A stretch of DNA of 64,000 nt from Pigmentiphaga aceris (GCF_008119665.1 NZ_CP043046.1:4278001-4342000), one strand, 5' to 3'. Positions 26,453-35,447 are shown, counted from the first letter of the stretch. Made by a program: numbers and translations. The notes: generated by a model from the letters alone, not told the origin.

Positions 26453-27193
26453 ATGAGCTCAACTCCCACCAAAAGTGTTCTCGTCACCGGCTCCAGCCGG
26501 GGCATCGGACGTGCAATCGCCCTGCGTCTGGCGCGCAGTGGTCACGATATCGTCGTGCATTGCCGCGCTCGCGCGGAAGACGCGCAGGCGGTCATCGCCG
26601 AGATTCAGGCGCTGGGCCGCCAGGCGCGCCTGCTGCAATTCGACATCGCCAACCGCGATCAATGCCGCGACATCCTGACGCAAGACGTGGAGACCCACGG
26701 CGCGTATTACGGCGTCGTGCTCAATGCCGGCCTGTCGCGCGACGCAGCCTTCCCCGCGCTCACGTCTGACGACTGGGACCAGGTGGTGCACACCAACCTG
26801 GATGGCTTCTACAACGTGCTGCATCCGGTGGTCATGCCGATGATCCGCGTGCGCGCACCGCGCCGCATCGTCTGCATCACCTCGGTGTCGGGCATCATGG
26901 GCAATCGTGGGCAGGTGAACTACAGCGCGTCGAAAGCGGGCCTGATCGGTGCCGCCAAGGCGCTGGCAATCGAACTCGCCAAACGCAAGATCACCGTCAA
27001 CTGTGTGGCCCCCGGCCTGATCGACACCGACATGCTCGATGAACACGTGCCGGTGGAAGAAATCCTGAAGGCCATTCCGATGCAACGACTTGGTCAACCC
27101 GAAGAAGTGGCCGCCGCCGTCGATTTCCTGCTGTCCGACGACGCCGCCTACATCACCCGACAAGTCCTGTCGGTCAACGGAGGGCTTTGCTGA
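26453..27193 (+). CDS. 3-oxoacyl-ACP reductase (FabG-like), aryl polyene cluster
   Basis: A 246-residue short-chain dehydrogenase. NADPH-binding TGSSRGIGRAIALRL, the NAG motif (VVLNAGLSRD), the catalytic serine region CITSVSGIMGN, and Tyr157/Lys161 in NYSASKAGLIG are all present, and the C-terminal ITRQVLSVNGGLC matches FabG. It reduces the 3-keto group after each condensation (ApeQ-like). Its last base is the first base of the next gene's start codon. Confidence 0.93.
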   Translation: MSSTPTKSVLVTGSSRGIGRAIALRLARSGHDIVVHCRARAEDAQAVIAEIQALGRQARLLQFDIANRDQCRDILTQDVETHGAYYGVVLNAGLSRDAAFPALTSDDWDQVVHTNLDGFYNVLHPVVMPMIRVRAPRRIVCITSVSGIMGNRGQVNYSASKAGLIGAAKALAIELAKRKITVNCVAPGLIDTDMLDEHVPVEEILKAIPMQRLGQPEEVAAAVDFLLSDDAAYITRQVLSVNGGLC

Positions 27194-28422
27194 TGCGCCG
27201 CGTTGTTGTCACCGGCATGGGTGGCGTGACCTCCCTGGGCCAGGACTGGGCCACGATCGAGCAGCATTTTCGCGCGGGCCAAAGCGGTATCCGCAACATG
27301 CCCGACTGGGACCGGCACCCAGACCTGAACACCCGGCTAGGCGGCCCGATCCCGGAATTTGCACCGCCTGCCCACTGGACCCGCAAGCAATTGCGCAGCA
27401 TGGGCCGCGTCTCGCAGTTGGCGGTACGCGCTGCTGAACTGGCCTTGCAGCACGCTGGCCTGACCGACTCTCCCCTGATTCTGGACGGCAAGATGGGCGT
27501 GGCCTGCGGCTCATCCACCGGCAGCACGGAGGAAGTCAAAAACTTCGGCAACATGCTGATCAATGGCGTGTCGGACGGCATCAATGCCAATTCCTACGTG
27601 CGCATGATGCCGCACACCACGGCCGCCAACATCGGCATTTTCTTCGGCCTGACCGGACGCGTGATTCCCACGTCCAGTGCCTGCACGTCTGGCAGCCAGG
27701 GCATTGGCTACGCCTACGAAGCCATCAAGTACGGACGCATCCCGATGATGCTGGGCGGCGGCGCGGAAGAGCTCTGTCCGAGCGAGGCCATCGTGTTCGA
27801 TTCCCTGTACGCGACCAGCCTGAAGAACGACACGCCGGGCCTGACACCCCGCCCTTACGACGCAGGCCGCGACGGCCTGGTGATCGGTGAAGGTGCCGGC
27901 ATGCTGGTGCTGGAAGAGCTGGAACACGCCTTGGCGCGTGGGGCCACCATTTACGCGGAAGTCATGGGCTTCGGCAGCAATTCGGACGGCACCCACGTGA
28001 CGCGCCCCGAAGCCAGGACCATGCGTATTGCCATGGAACTGGCGCTGGAAGATGCCGGCTTGTCGGCGCAAGACATCGGCTATGTGAACGGGCATGGCAC
28101 CGCCACGGAACAAGGCGACATCGCCGAAACCCAGGCTACCGCCGACCTGTTCGGCAATCAGATGCCGATCAGCACGCAGAAGAGTTACCTGGGTCACACG
28201 CTGGGCGCGTGCGGGGCACTGGAATCCTGGTTCAGCATCGAGATGATGAATCGCGACTGGTACGCCGGCACCTTGAATCTGGATGCCATCGATCCGCGTT
28301 GCGGCGTGCTGGACTATGTGCGCGGCAAGGAAGGCCGCACGATGCGCAACCGTTTTGTGATGAACAACAACTTTGCCTTCGGCGGCATCAACACGTCATT
28401 GATCTTCGGTCGCTGGGAATGA
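27193..28422 (+). CDS. Beta-ketoacyl-ACP synthase (FabF-like), aryl polyene cluster (second full ketosynthase)
   Basis: A 409-residue condensing enzyme with Cys164 in SSACTSGSQGIG, His301 in YVNGHGTATEQGD and His335 in KSYLGHTLGACGALE. It is close to FabF and by position corresponds to ApeR, the chain-extending ketosynthase, probably acting with the chain-length-factor-like first gene. ATG at 27193 overlaps the reductase's stop; the frame also offers TTG at 27187. Last gene of the aryl polyene operon. Confidence 0.92.
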   Translation: MRRVVVTGMGGVTSLGQDWATIEQHFRAGQSGIRNMPDWDRHPDLNTRLGGPIPEFAPPAHWTRKQLRSMGRVSQLAVRAAELALQHAGLTDSPLILDGKMGVACGSSTGSTEEVKNFGNMLINGVSDGINANSYVRMMPHTTAANIGIFFGLTGRVIPTSSACTSGSQGIGYAYEAIKYGRIPMMLGGGAEELCPSEAIVFDSLYATSLKNDTPGLTPRPYDAGRDGLVIGEGAGMLVLEELEHALARGATIYAEVMGFGSNSDGTHVTRPEARTMRIAMELALEDAGLSAQDIGYVNGHGTATEQGDIAETQATADLFGNQMPISTQKSYLGHTLGACGALESWFSIEMMNRDWYAGTLNLDAIDPRCGVLDYVRGKEGRTMRNRFVMNNNFAFGGINTSLIFGRWE

Positions 28423-28467
28423 AGCAAGGTGTGGCACATCGAATGATGCACGCATGACGAACAAGCA

Positions 28468-28492
28468 GGGCGGGCCCTTGTCGGACCCGCCC
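28468..28492. terminator. Probable terminator at the end of the aryl polyene operon
   Basis: GGGCGGG, 11-base loop, CCCGCCC: a 7-pair GC-rich stem, 45 bases after the last cluster gene and 7 bases from the convergent minus-strand gene. A short CTTT follows on the plus strand only, so termination strength is uncertain. Confidence 0.5.
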
Positions 28493-28499
28493 GCGGGCT

Positions 28500-28913
28500 T
28501 TACTGTATTTGACCAACCCGCAGATTGCGGGCGATGTCGTCCTGCAGGAAATTGATCCAGCGCGGATAGTTGCGATGGATCGTCGGTGAACCGGTGTGCA
28601 TCGAATAGTCCAGGTTCACGCTGGACAGATAACGGATCCTGATTTCGCGTTCGTTGTAGTCGATGCGAATGCGGGCGGTATGCTTGTTGCGCACGTTGAT
28701 ATCGGCATCGATACGGCCAAACTGCTCGCCGATCACCTGCCAGTCGCGGCCGGCCAGACCACGCTTGATGGCTTGCACGATGGTCCGTTCATCGGCACCC
28801 GCCGGAACCGAAATCGGCATGGGGTCGATCAGCGGAACACCAGCGGCAGATGCCGCGCCCGAAAAGGCAAGCAGAGACAGGCCCAGGAAAAACAGTCGGT
28901 GCAGGAAAGTCAT
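28500..28913 (-). CDS. Hypothetical exported protein (137 residues)
   Basis: A small secreted or periplasmic protein. Signal peptide residues 1-23 (FLHRLFFLGLSLLAFSGAASA). The mature part has a regular hydrophobic/basic pattern (TIVQAIKRGLAGRDWQVIG; ARIRIDYNEREIRIRYLSSVNLDY), like other short exported proteins of Burkholderiales with no assigned function. The start at 28913 is chosen because the signal peptide begins there; the open frame extends to 29009. It lies convergent to the aryl polyene operon and is probably unrelated to it. Confidence 0.65.
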   Translation of the reverse strand: MTFLHRLFFLGLSLLAFSGAASAAGVPLIDPMPISVPAGADERTIVQAIKRGLAGRDWQVIGEQFGRIDADINVRNKHTARIRIDYNEREIRIRYLSSVNLDYSMHTGSPTIHRNYPRWINFLQDDIARNLRVGQIQ

Positions 28914-28987
28914 TGGCTGCGAATATGAGAGTGGTTGGGTAACCCGAAGCATACCGGCCCCAGGTACAGATGTGGCGGAGGAAACGC

Positions 28988-29944
28988 ATGACACAGCCCC
29001 CGAATTCAACAGCCGCGCCCCAGGCGATCCGCACGCCTGTTCCCATCCACCACATCACCACCCCGCAGCTATCCATTGCTTACGAGGCCCACGGCAAGGT
29101 CTATGGCGATCCGATCATCTTGCTGCATGGCTTTCCTTACGACCCACGCGCCTTCGATGAGGTAGTCCCCCCGTTGGTGGCGCGCGGCTATCGGGTGATC
29201 GTGCCCTACCTGCGTGGGTATGGTGCCACGCGCTTTCTGTCGCCCGATACCATGCGTTCCGGCCAGCAGGCCGCGCTGGCTCAAGACCTGATCGACATGA
29301 TGGATGCGCTTGGCATCCCGTGTGCTGCCCTGGCCGGCTATGACTGGGGCGGACGCGCCGCCAACATCGTGGCGGCCTTGTGGCCGGCACGCGTACGCTG
29401 CCTGGTCACGGCCAACGGCTACAGCATCCATGACATTGCGAACGCAGCAACGCCTGCCTCACCGGAAGCCGAGTACCGGCTCTGGTATCAGTATTACTTC
29501 CATACCCCACGCGGTGCCGAAGGCCTGACGGCCAATCGTCGCGCCTTGTGCAATCTGCTGTGGGGGCTGTGGTCACCGTCCTGGGATTTTCTGCCCGAAC
29601 GCTTTGCCCACACGGCCCCGTCTTTCGACAACCCCGATTTCGTCGATGTCGTGATTCATTCCTACCGGCATCGTTTCGGCTACGTGCCGGGCGACCCAGC
29701 GCTGGCGGCGATTGAAGAAGCATTGGCCGCCAAGCCCCTGATCGCCGTGCCGACGATTTCCCTGTGTGGCGAAGACGATGGCGTGACACCGCCCAGGCAG
29801 CCTGATCCCGACGAACGATATTTCTCGGTCAGCTACGAGCGCCGGATATTGCCGCGCGTGGGCCACAACATCCCTCAGGAAGCGCCGGCAGAAGTTGCCG
29901 ACGCCTTGCTGGAATTGCTGCTGGCGACCCGGCAGACCAGCTGA
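28988..29944 (+). CDS. Alpha/beta hydrolase, epoxide hydrolase/haloalkane dehalogenase-like
   Basis: A 318-residue soluble hydrolase. The oxyanion motif HGFPYDPRAF follows ILL, and the nucleophile elbow is ALAGYDWGGRAANI, where aspartate replaces the usual serine, as in epoxide hydrolases and haloalkane dehalogenases. The acid (CGEDDGVTPP) and histidine (RVGHNIPQEAP) are in place. An excellent ribosome binding site (GGAGGAAA) fixes the start at 28988. Its stop codon directly abuts the stop codon of the convergent GntR gene. Substrate unknown. Confidence 0.85.
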   Translation: MTQPPNSTAAPQAIRTPVPIHHITTPQLSIAYEAHGKVYGDPIILLHGFPYDPRAFDEVVPPLVARGYRVIVPYLRGYGATRFLSPDTMRSGQQAALAQDLIDMMDALGIPCAALAGYDWGGRAANIVAALWPARVRCLVTANGYSIHDIANAATPASPEAEYRLWYQYYFHTPRGAEGLTANRRALCNLLWGLWSPSWDFLPERFAHTAPSFDNPDFVDVVIHSYRHRFGYVPGDPALAAIEEALAAKPLIAVPTISLCGEDDGVTPPRQPDPDERYFSVSYERRILPRVGHNIPQEAPAEVADALLELLLATRQTS

Positions 29945-30637
29945 TCAGGTATAGACCCAGCGGTCTGCTGCAGCCTGGATGTGCGAGCGCATGGCCGCTT
30001 GCGCCGCCAGCGGATCACGTGACACCAGCGCACGATAAATCTGTTCGTGTTCGGAAAGCGCTGCCTCGAAAGTAGGCAGGTTTTCCAGGCGATCGCGCAT
30101 CGCCGACGCAAGCGGGCTGCGGCGCTCGTCGAACAAGGTGCCCACCAAGGTCACCAGTACCGAGTTGCCGCTCATCTCGGCAATCCGCACATGGAACTCA
30201 CGGTCGTGATCCAGCACGTCCAGCCCTGCCGCAATGTCGGCCCGCATCGCCTCGATGCTTTCCTTCACGCGCGCCAGCCCTTCTGCGGTCGAGTTCGCGC
30301 AGGCGATCACCGCCACCGCCCCTTCGACGGCGGCACGCGCCTGCATCAGCTCGGCCGGGCTTTCGCCCATGGGTGCCGGACGGCCCACACGTTGCAAAGC
30401 GGGCTGGCACACATAAATGCCCGACCCCATCCGGATTTCGACACTGCCGTCGATCTCCAGCGCAATCAGTGCTTCGCGCAATGATGGCCGGGACACCCCC
30501 AACTGCTGCGCCAGGTCACGCTCGGGGGGCAGCTTGCTGCCCACCGGGTATTCAGCGCTGACGATGCGTTCACGCACCCGATCGGCAATCTGTTGATAAA
30601 GACGACGGGGATCGGCGGGTTTCAGGTCGGCAGACAT
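29945..30637 (-). CDS. GntR-family transcriptional regulator (FadR subfamily)
   Basis: A 230-residue repressor. The N-terminal winged helix is textbook (RLYQQIADRVRERIVSAEYPVGSKLPPERDLAQQLGVSRPSLREALIALEIDG) and the C-terminal all-helical FCD domain carries metal/ligand residues (DREFHVRIAEMSGN; LSEHEQIYRAL; MRSHIQAAADRW). FadR-type regulators of this kind (UxuR, ExuR, LgoR) control hexuronate and sugar-acid genes. It is divergent from such an operon, and two operator-like palindromes lie between them (30695-30739). ATG at 30637 is preferred to TTG at 30667. Confidence 0.92.
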   Translation of the reverse strand: MSADLKPADPRRLYQQIADRVRERIVSAEYPVGSKLPPERDLAQQLGVSRPSLREALIALEIDGSVEIRMGSGIYVCQPALQRVGRPAPMGESPAELMQARAAVEGAVAVIACANSTAEGLARVKESIEAMRADIAAGLDVLDHDREFHVRIAEMSGNSVLVTLVGTLFDERRSPLASAMRDRLENLPTFEAALSEHEQIYRALVSRDPLAAQAAMRSHIQAAADRWVYT

Positions 30638-30694
30638 GGTTAGGCAAGCGCGTGGGTGTTGGGTCAAGACGCCAACGGGTGGGTAAAAAACAAC

Positions 30695-30705
30695 TGGTCA
30701 GGCCA
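30695..30705. promoter_or_regulatory. GntR/FadR-type operator candidate 1
   Basis: TGGTCAGGCCA, an 11-base near-palindrome of the form TGG(T/C)C-N-G(A/G)CCA, like the operators of FadR-subfamily repressors. It lies between the GntR gene and the sugar-acid operon, with a second inverted copy 34 bases away centre to centre. Confidence 0.6.
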
Positions 30706-30728
30706 AATTTTGGAAGACCCCCTTAAAT

Positions 30729-30739
30729 TGGCCTGACCA
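30729..30739. promoter_or_regulatory. GntR/FadR-type operator candidate 2
   Basis: TGGCCTGACCA, the exact reverse complement of candidate 1. Together the two sites form a larger inverted repeat (about 15-base arms including the AAATT flanks) spanning 30694-30740, suggesting cooperative binding by two repressor dimers on the divergent promoters. Confidence 0.6.
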
Positions 30740-30947
30740 AGTTCGGTAAACTGCCTGCTTGCCGAGCGAAACACAGGCATATCAGACATAGGCAATCCGC
30801 TGCACACCAGCTTATGAGATTTCTTCTCCTTACGGTTCCAAGGGTTTTCTCTGGTAAGGCCAATCAGCTTTTACGGGCAAAATGGTCTGACCGGATGAGG
30901 CGGCAACGAAGCACGCCTTTCCTCCCCCTTCTCCTCTGGAATTTCCC

Positions 30948-31709
30948 ATGAAGAAAAACAAGTTCTTGCTGCGCGGCTTGCTGGTTGCCTCGATTTTCGC
31001 ATTCGGCACGGGCGCAGCCCACGCCGATCTGCTCAAGGATATCCGCGACGCGAAGAAGATCCGCATTGCGCTGGACACCGGCTCGCCCCCGTACGGTTTT
31101 GTTGGTGCTGACCTGAAGCCCACCGGTTCGGACGTGGAAACCGCCCGCCTGCTGGCAAAAGGCCTGGGCGTGGAACTGGAAATCATCCAGGTCACCAGCC
31201 CCAACCGTATCCCCTTCCTGCAAAGCGGCAAGGCTGACATCGTGGTGGCATCGCTGTCGGTGACGCCGGAACGCGAAAAAGTCATCGATTTCTCGGTGCC
31301 CTACGCGCAGATCCTTGCCGTGGTCGCAGCACCGAAAGACGCCAAGATCGCCAGCTTCGCCGACCTGAAGGGTGTGCGCGTCGCCACCACCCGTGGTTCG
31401 AACAACGACAAGGTCGTGACCACCGGCGCGCCTGACGCCAAGATCGTGCGCTACGACGATGACGCCACGCTGGTGACCGCGCTGGTCAGCGGCCAGGCCG
31501 ACACCATCGCCACCTCGCCCGCGATCCTGACCGCCATTCTGGCCAAGGTTCCGACCAAGGACCTGAGCACCAAGTTCGTGATGCAAAGCGTGCCGCTCGG
31601 CATGGGCATGCGCAAGGACGAACCCCAATTCAAGGCCTGGGTCAACGACTGGATCACCAAGAACCAGACCCAGCTGAACGAACTGCACAAGAAGTTCCAC
31701 GGTAATTAA
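30948..31709 (+). CDS. ABC transporter amino-acid/polar solute-binding protein (family 3)
   Basis: A 253-residue periplasmic binding protein. Signal peptide residues 1-25 end AAHA before DLLKDI. The family 3 pattern is clear: KKIRIALDTGSPPYGFVGADLKPTGSDVETARLLAKGLG, then IPFLQSGKADIVVASLSVTPEREKVIDFSVPY. It is the first gene of an operon for sugar-acid breakdown, yet no permease or ATPase gene accompanies it in this window, so it must use an importer encoded elsewhere or act as a sensor partner. A leader of about 200 bases separates it from the operators. Confidence 0.87.
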   Translation: MKKNKFLLRGLLVASIFAFGTGAAHADLLKDIRDAKKIRIALDTGSPPYGFVGADLKPTGSDVETARLLAKGLGVELEIIQVTSPNRIPFLQSGKADIVVASLSVTPEREKVIDFSVPYAQILAVVAAPKDAKIASFADLKGVRVATTRGSNNDKVVTTGAPDAKIVRYDDDATLVTALVSGQADTIATSPAILTAILAKVPTKDLSTKFVMQSVPLGMGMRKDEPQFKAWVNDWITKNQTQLNELHKKFHGN

Positions 31710-31735
31710 TACCCTTTATATCTAGGCCCACAGAC

Positions 31736-32746
31736 ATGCTGACCGTTACCTGCGAAACCCCCGGAACCCTCCGCGCCATTGAAACCGAACGTCCCGTGCG
31801 CGGCGAAGGCGAAGTGCTGTTGCGCATCAAGCGCGTTGGCGTCTGTGGCACTGATCTGCATATTTTCTCGGGCAACCAGCCCTACCTGCAGTACCCCCGT
31901 GTGATGGGGCACGAAATTTCCGCGATCGTCGAGGAAGCCATTCCCGGCGGTCGTCTGTCTGTCGGCGACGTCGTCTACGTCATGCCCTACATTGCTTGCG
32001 GCGCGTGCATCGCCTGCCGCCAGGGCAAGACCAACTGCTGCACCAAGCTGCAAGTGCTGGGCGTGCATCGTGACGGCGCACTGACTGAACTGCTGTCCCT
32101 GCCCGAAGCCTATGTGCACAAGGCAGAAGGCGTAACGCTTGACCAGGCTGCCATGGTGGAATTCCTGGCCATCGGCGCACACGCCGTGCGTCGTGCGCAG
32201 GTCAAGCAAGGCCAGCGCGTGCTGGTCGTCGGCGCCGGCCCGATCGGCATGGCCGCCATGATCTTTGCGCGCATCAACGGTGCTACCGTGACCGCCATCG
32301 ATGGTCGTCAAGACCGTCTGGACTTCTGCACCCGTGAACTGGGTGTGGCGCACGCCATCGCCTTGGGCCCGAACGACACCGAACAACTGTCGGCAGCCAC
32401 CGACGGTGAATTCTTCGACGTGGTGTTCGACGCCACTGGCAACGCCAAGGCTATCGAACGTGGCTTCGGCTTCGTGGCGCACGCAGGTTCCTACGTGCTG
32501 ATCTCGATCGTGCGCGACAACATCACCTTCTCGGACCCGGAGTTCCACAAGCGTGAAACCACGCTGCTGGGCAGCCGCAACGCCACCACGGAAGACTTCG
32601 AAGCCGTGCTGGCCGCGATCCGCGCCGGTGAAGTGCCGACCGACGCGTTGAACACCCACCGTCTGAAGCTGGCCGAACTGCCCACCGAGTTCGAAAAGCT
32701 GCTGGACCCGGCGCGTGGCGTCGTCAAGGCCATCGTCGAGCTCTGA
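31736..32746 (+). CDS. Zinc-dependent alcohol dehydrogenase, likely L-galactonate 5-dehydrogenase
   Basis: A 336-residue medium-chain dehydrogenase. The catalytic zinc ligands are in VGVCGTDLHIFSGNQP and VMGHEISA, the structural zinc cysteines in ACGACIACRQGKTNCC, and NAD binding in VLVVGAGPIGMAAMIFA followed by AIDGRQDRL. The 336-residue length is close to E. coli LgoD (YjjN), which oxidises L-galactonate to D-tagaturonate. The next two genes carry out the two following steps of that route (tagaturonate reductase and altronate dehydratase), which is the main reason for this assignment; L-idonate or other sugar-acid activity is possible. Confidence 0.78.
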   Translation: MLTVTCETPGTLRAIETERPVRGEGEVLLRIKRVGVCGTDLHIFSGNQPYLQYPRVMGHEISAIVEEAIPGGRLSVGDVVYVMPYIACGACIACRQGKTNCCTKLQVLGVHRDGALTELLSLPEAYVHKAEGVTLDQAAMVEFLAIGAHAVRRAQVKQGQRVLVVGAGPIGMAAMIFARINGATVTAIDGRQDRLDFCTRELGVAHAIALGPNDTEQLSAATDGEFFDVVFDATGNAKAIERGFGFVAHAGSYVLISIVRDNITFSDPEFHKRETTLLGSRNATTEDFEAVLAAIRAGEVPTDALNTHRLKLAELPTEFEKLLDPARGVVKAIVEL

Positions 32747-32751
32747 TCACC

Positions 32752-33909
32752 ATGGCCCAACCCATTCTCCAGTTCGGCACCAGCCGCTTCCTGCTGGCCC
32801 ACGTTGACCTGTTCGTGTCGGAAGCGCTTGCGCAAGGCGATGCGGGCAAGGCGCTTGGCGGCATCACGCTGGTACAAAGCACGTCCAACCCGGCGAGCGC
32901 CGCGCGGGTCGCCGCGCTGGCGGGTGGTGCGGGCTATCCGGTGCGTATTCGTGGTCTGGCAGGCGGCGAACGTGTCGACCGCACGGTGCAATGCACGGCA
33001 GTGAAAGAAGCCGTGCAAGCAGACGCACAATGGCCGCAACTGCGCCAAGCCTTTGTGCACGACGTACAGGTGGTGGTATCGAACACCGCAGACCGTGGCT
33101 ACCAGTTGGACGACAGCGACAACGCGGCGCTGTTGGCCGACACCAGCCCGGCACCGCGCAGCTTCCCGGCAAAACTGCTGGTGCTGCTGCACGGCCGCTG
33201 GCAAGCCAACCCGCAGGCACCGCTGTCGCTGCTGCCCTGCGAACTTATTGAGAAGAATGGCGAGGTCTTGCGTGACCTCGTCATGTCGCTGGCCGCGCAA
33301 TGGCAGCTCGACACCGCGTTCATCGCCTGGTTGCGCGACCACTGCGTGTGGGCCAATTCGCTGGTGGACCGCATTGTGTCGGAGGCCATCGAACCCGTCG
33401 GTGCCGTGGCCGAACCCTATGCGTTGTGGGCCATCGAAGCCCAACCGCGTCTGGTCCTGCCCTGCGTGCACCCGGCCATCGTCTTGACCGACGACCTGGC
33501 ACGCCATGAACGCCTGAAGCTTTTCCTGCTGAACGCAGCCCACACCTGGTTGGCAGAGCGCTGGCAGCTTGACGGCCGCCCAGCCGACGAGACCGTGCGC
33601 GCCGCGATGGCTGACACCGCCTTGCGCACCGAGCTCGAAGCCCTGTGGCTGGATGAAATCGTGCCGGTGTTCGTCGCCTTGGGTGAAGGCGCAGCCGCGA
33701 TGGCTTACCTGGTGGACCTGCGCGAACGCCTGGAAAACCCGTTCCTGGACCACCGCATTGCCGACATCGCGCAAAACCATGCGCAGAAAAAGCAGCGTCG
33801 CCTGGCCCCCATCGTCACGATGGCAGCCGAACATGCGCCGCTGCTGAAACAACCACGACTGTTGGCCGCACTTGCAAATGTGGCCACCCCGTCAGGACAA
33901 GCATCATGA
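32752..33909 (+). CDS. uxaB: Mannitol dehydrogenase family protein, likely tagaturonate reductase
   Basis: A 385-residue polyol/uronate dehydrogenase. The N-terminal FGTSRFLLAHVDLFVSEA resembles the nucleotide-binding start of tagaturonate reductases, VVVSNTADRGY closes the Rossmann part, and KLFLLNAAHTWLAE is the family's catalytic K-x4-N-x2-H motif. It should reduce D-tagaturonate to D-altronate in the cytoplasm. Five bases separate it from the dehydrogenase gene, and its end overlaps the altronate dehydratase start by 4 bases (ATGA), indicating one operon. Fructuronate reductase is an alternative, made less likely by the neighbour. Confidence 0.8.
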   Translation: MAQPILQFGTSRFLLAHVDLFVSEALAQGDAGKALGGITLVQSTSNPASAARVAALAGGAGYPVRIRGLAGGERVDRTVQCTAVKEAVQADAQWPQLRQAFVHDVQVVVSNTADRGYQLDDSDNAALLADTSPAPRSFPAKLLVLLHGRWQANPQAPLSLLPCELIEKNGEVLRDLVMSLAAQWQLDTAFIAWLRDHCVWANSLVDRIVSEAIEPVGAVAEPYALWAIEAQPRLVLPCVHPAIVLTDDLARHERLKLFLLNAAHTWLAERWQLDGRPADETVRAAMADTALRTELEALWLDEIVPVFVALGEGAAAMAYLVDLRERLENPFLDHRIADIAQNHAQKKQRRLAPIVTMAAEHAPLLKQPRLLAALANVATPSGQAS

Positions 33910-35444
33910 CGACCGAAGTACTGTTGGCCCCGCCAGTCATTTTGCTGGGTGATGACGACAACGTGGCGGTCGCCCGCCACGCCGTCGACGCCGGCGTGGC
34001 ACTCGACATCGCGGGTGAGACCATCATCACGCGCCAGGCGATTCCCCCCGGCCACAAAGTGGCGCGCGTGAACATCCCCGCTGGCAGCGTCGTATTGAAG
34101 TACGGCCAGACCATCGGCATTGCCAGCGCCGACATCGCGGCCGGTGACCACGTGCACGTGCATAACGTCGGCATGTCAGGCTCCGAGCACGACTTGGCAG
34201 TGGGCAAGACCTTCCGCGCGACCACGGTCGATGCGGCACCGGCCACCTTCCAGGGCATCGTGCGCCAGAACGGTCAGGTCGGCACCCGCAACTACCTGGG
34301 CGTGATTTCCAGCGTGAACTGCTCGGCCACGGTCTGTCGACACATTGCCGACGCCTTTAAAGGCGAGGCACTGGCCAGCTTCCCGAACGTCGACGGCGTG
34401 GTCGCCATCACCCACGGCAGCGGCTGTGGCATGGGCGGCAACGGCGAAGGCCTGGAATTGCTGCAACGCACGCTGCGCGGCTACGCGGAACACGCCAACT
34501 TCGCCGGCGTGCTGATCATCGGCCTGGGCTGTGAAGTCAACCAGATCGCCCCCCTGATCGACACGCTGAACCGGCGCGAACCCGGCCTGTTCGCCACCCT
34601 GACCATCCAGGAAGAAGGCGGCACCCGCGAAACCATCGAGCAAGGCAAGGTGTTGCTGCGCGACATGCTGGTGCTGGCTAATCAGGCAACTCGCCAACCC
34701 GTGCCGCTGAAGCACCTGGTGGTCGGTCTGCAATGCGGCGGCTCGGATGGTTATTCAGGCATCAGCGCCAACCCGGCACTGGGCGCGGCCGTCGACCTGC
34801 TGGTCAAGCAAGGCGGCACCGCCATCCTGTCGGAAACGCCGGAAATCTACGGCGCGGAACACCTGTTGACCAGCCGTGCAGCGTCCACCGAGATCGCCGA
34901 CAAGCTGATGAAGCGCCTGCACTGGTGGGAAGACTACGCCGCGCTGCACGGCGGCGACCTGGACAACAACCCCTCGCCGGGCAACAAGGCAGGTGGCATC
35001 ACCACCATTCTGGAAAAATCGCTGGGCGCGGTTGCCAAGGCCGGCAGTTCGGGCCTGATGGAAGTGCTGGAATACGCCGAGCCCGTCACTGCGCAAGGCC
35101 TGGTATTCATGGACACCCCGGGTTACGACCCGGTGTCGGCCACCGGCCAGGTAGCAGGCGGTGCAAACCTGATCTGCTTCACCACGGGTCGCGGATCGAC
35201 CTACGGCTGCAAGCCCACGCCGTCCTTGAAACTGGCTACCAATACGCCGATGTTCAAGCGCATGAGCCTGGACATGGACTTCGACTGCGGTGGCATTGTG
35301 GAAGGTCGCCAGACCATTGCAGAAGCCGGCGCGGCCATTCTGCAGCTGATGATCGACACGGCATCCGGTGCACCGAGCAAGAGTGAACAGAACGGCCTGG
35401 GCGACAACGAATTCCTGCCCTGGCAGCTGGGCGCGGTGATGTAA
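33906..35444 (+). CDS. uxaA: Altronate dehydratase, full-length two-domain form
   Basis: A 512-residue enzyme that dehydrates D-altronate to 2-keto-3-deoxygluconate. Residues about 10-100 form the SAF domain (LLGDDDNVAVARHAVDAGVAL; GHKVARVNIPAGSVVLKYGQ; GDHVHVHNVG). The catalytic domain follows (TRNYLGVISSVNCSATVCRHIA; ITHGSGCGMGGNGEGLELLQRT; GLQCGGSDGYSGISANPALG; CFTTGRGSTYGCKPTPSLKLATN). The C terminus is GLGDNEFLPWQLGAVM. Oddly, a second, diverged copy of the last 28 codons lies at 42136-42219, beyond a 6.7 kb transporter block. Last gene of the operon; only a weak hairpin (35448-35470) follows. Confidence 0.92.
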   Translation: MTTEVLLAPPVILLGDDDNVAVARHAVDAGVALDIAGETIITRQAIPPGHKVARVNIPAGSVVLKYGQTIGIASADIAAGDHVHVHNVGMSGSEHDLAVGKTFRATTVDAAPATFQGIVRQNGQVGTRNYLGVISSVNCSATVCRHIADAFKGEALASFPNVDGVVAITHGSGCGMGGNGEGLELLQRTLRGYAEHANFAGVLIIGLGCEVNQIAPLIDTLNRREPGLFATLTIQEEGGTRETIEQGKVLLRDMLVLANQATRQPVPLKHLVVGLQCGGSDGYSGISANPALGAAVDLLVKQGGTAILSETPEIYGAEHLLTSRAASTEIADKLMKRLHWWEDYAALHGGDLDNNPSPGNKAGGITTILEKSLGAVAKAGSSGLMEVLEYAEPVTAQGLVFMDTPGYDPVSATGQVAGGANLICFTTGRGSTYGCKPTPSLKLATNTPMFKRMSLDMDFDCGGIVEGRQTIAEAGAAILQLMIDTASGAPSKSEQNGLGDNEFLPWQLGAVM

Positions 35445-35447
35445 AAG

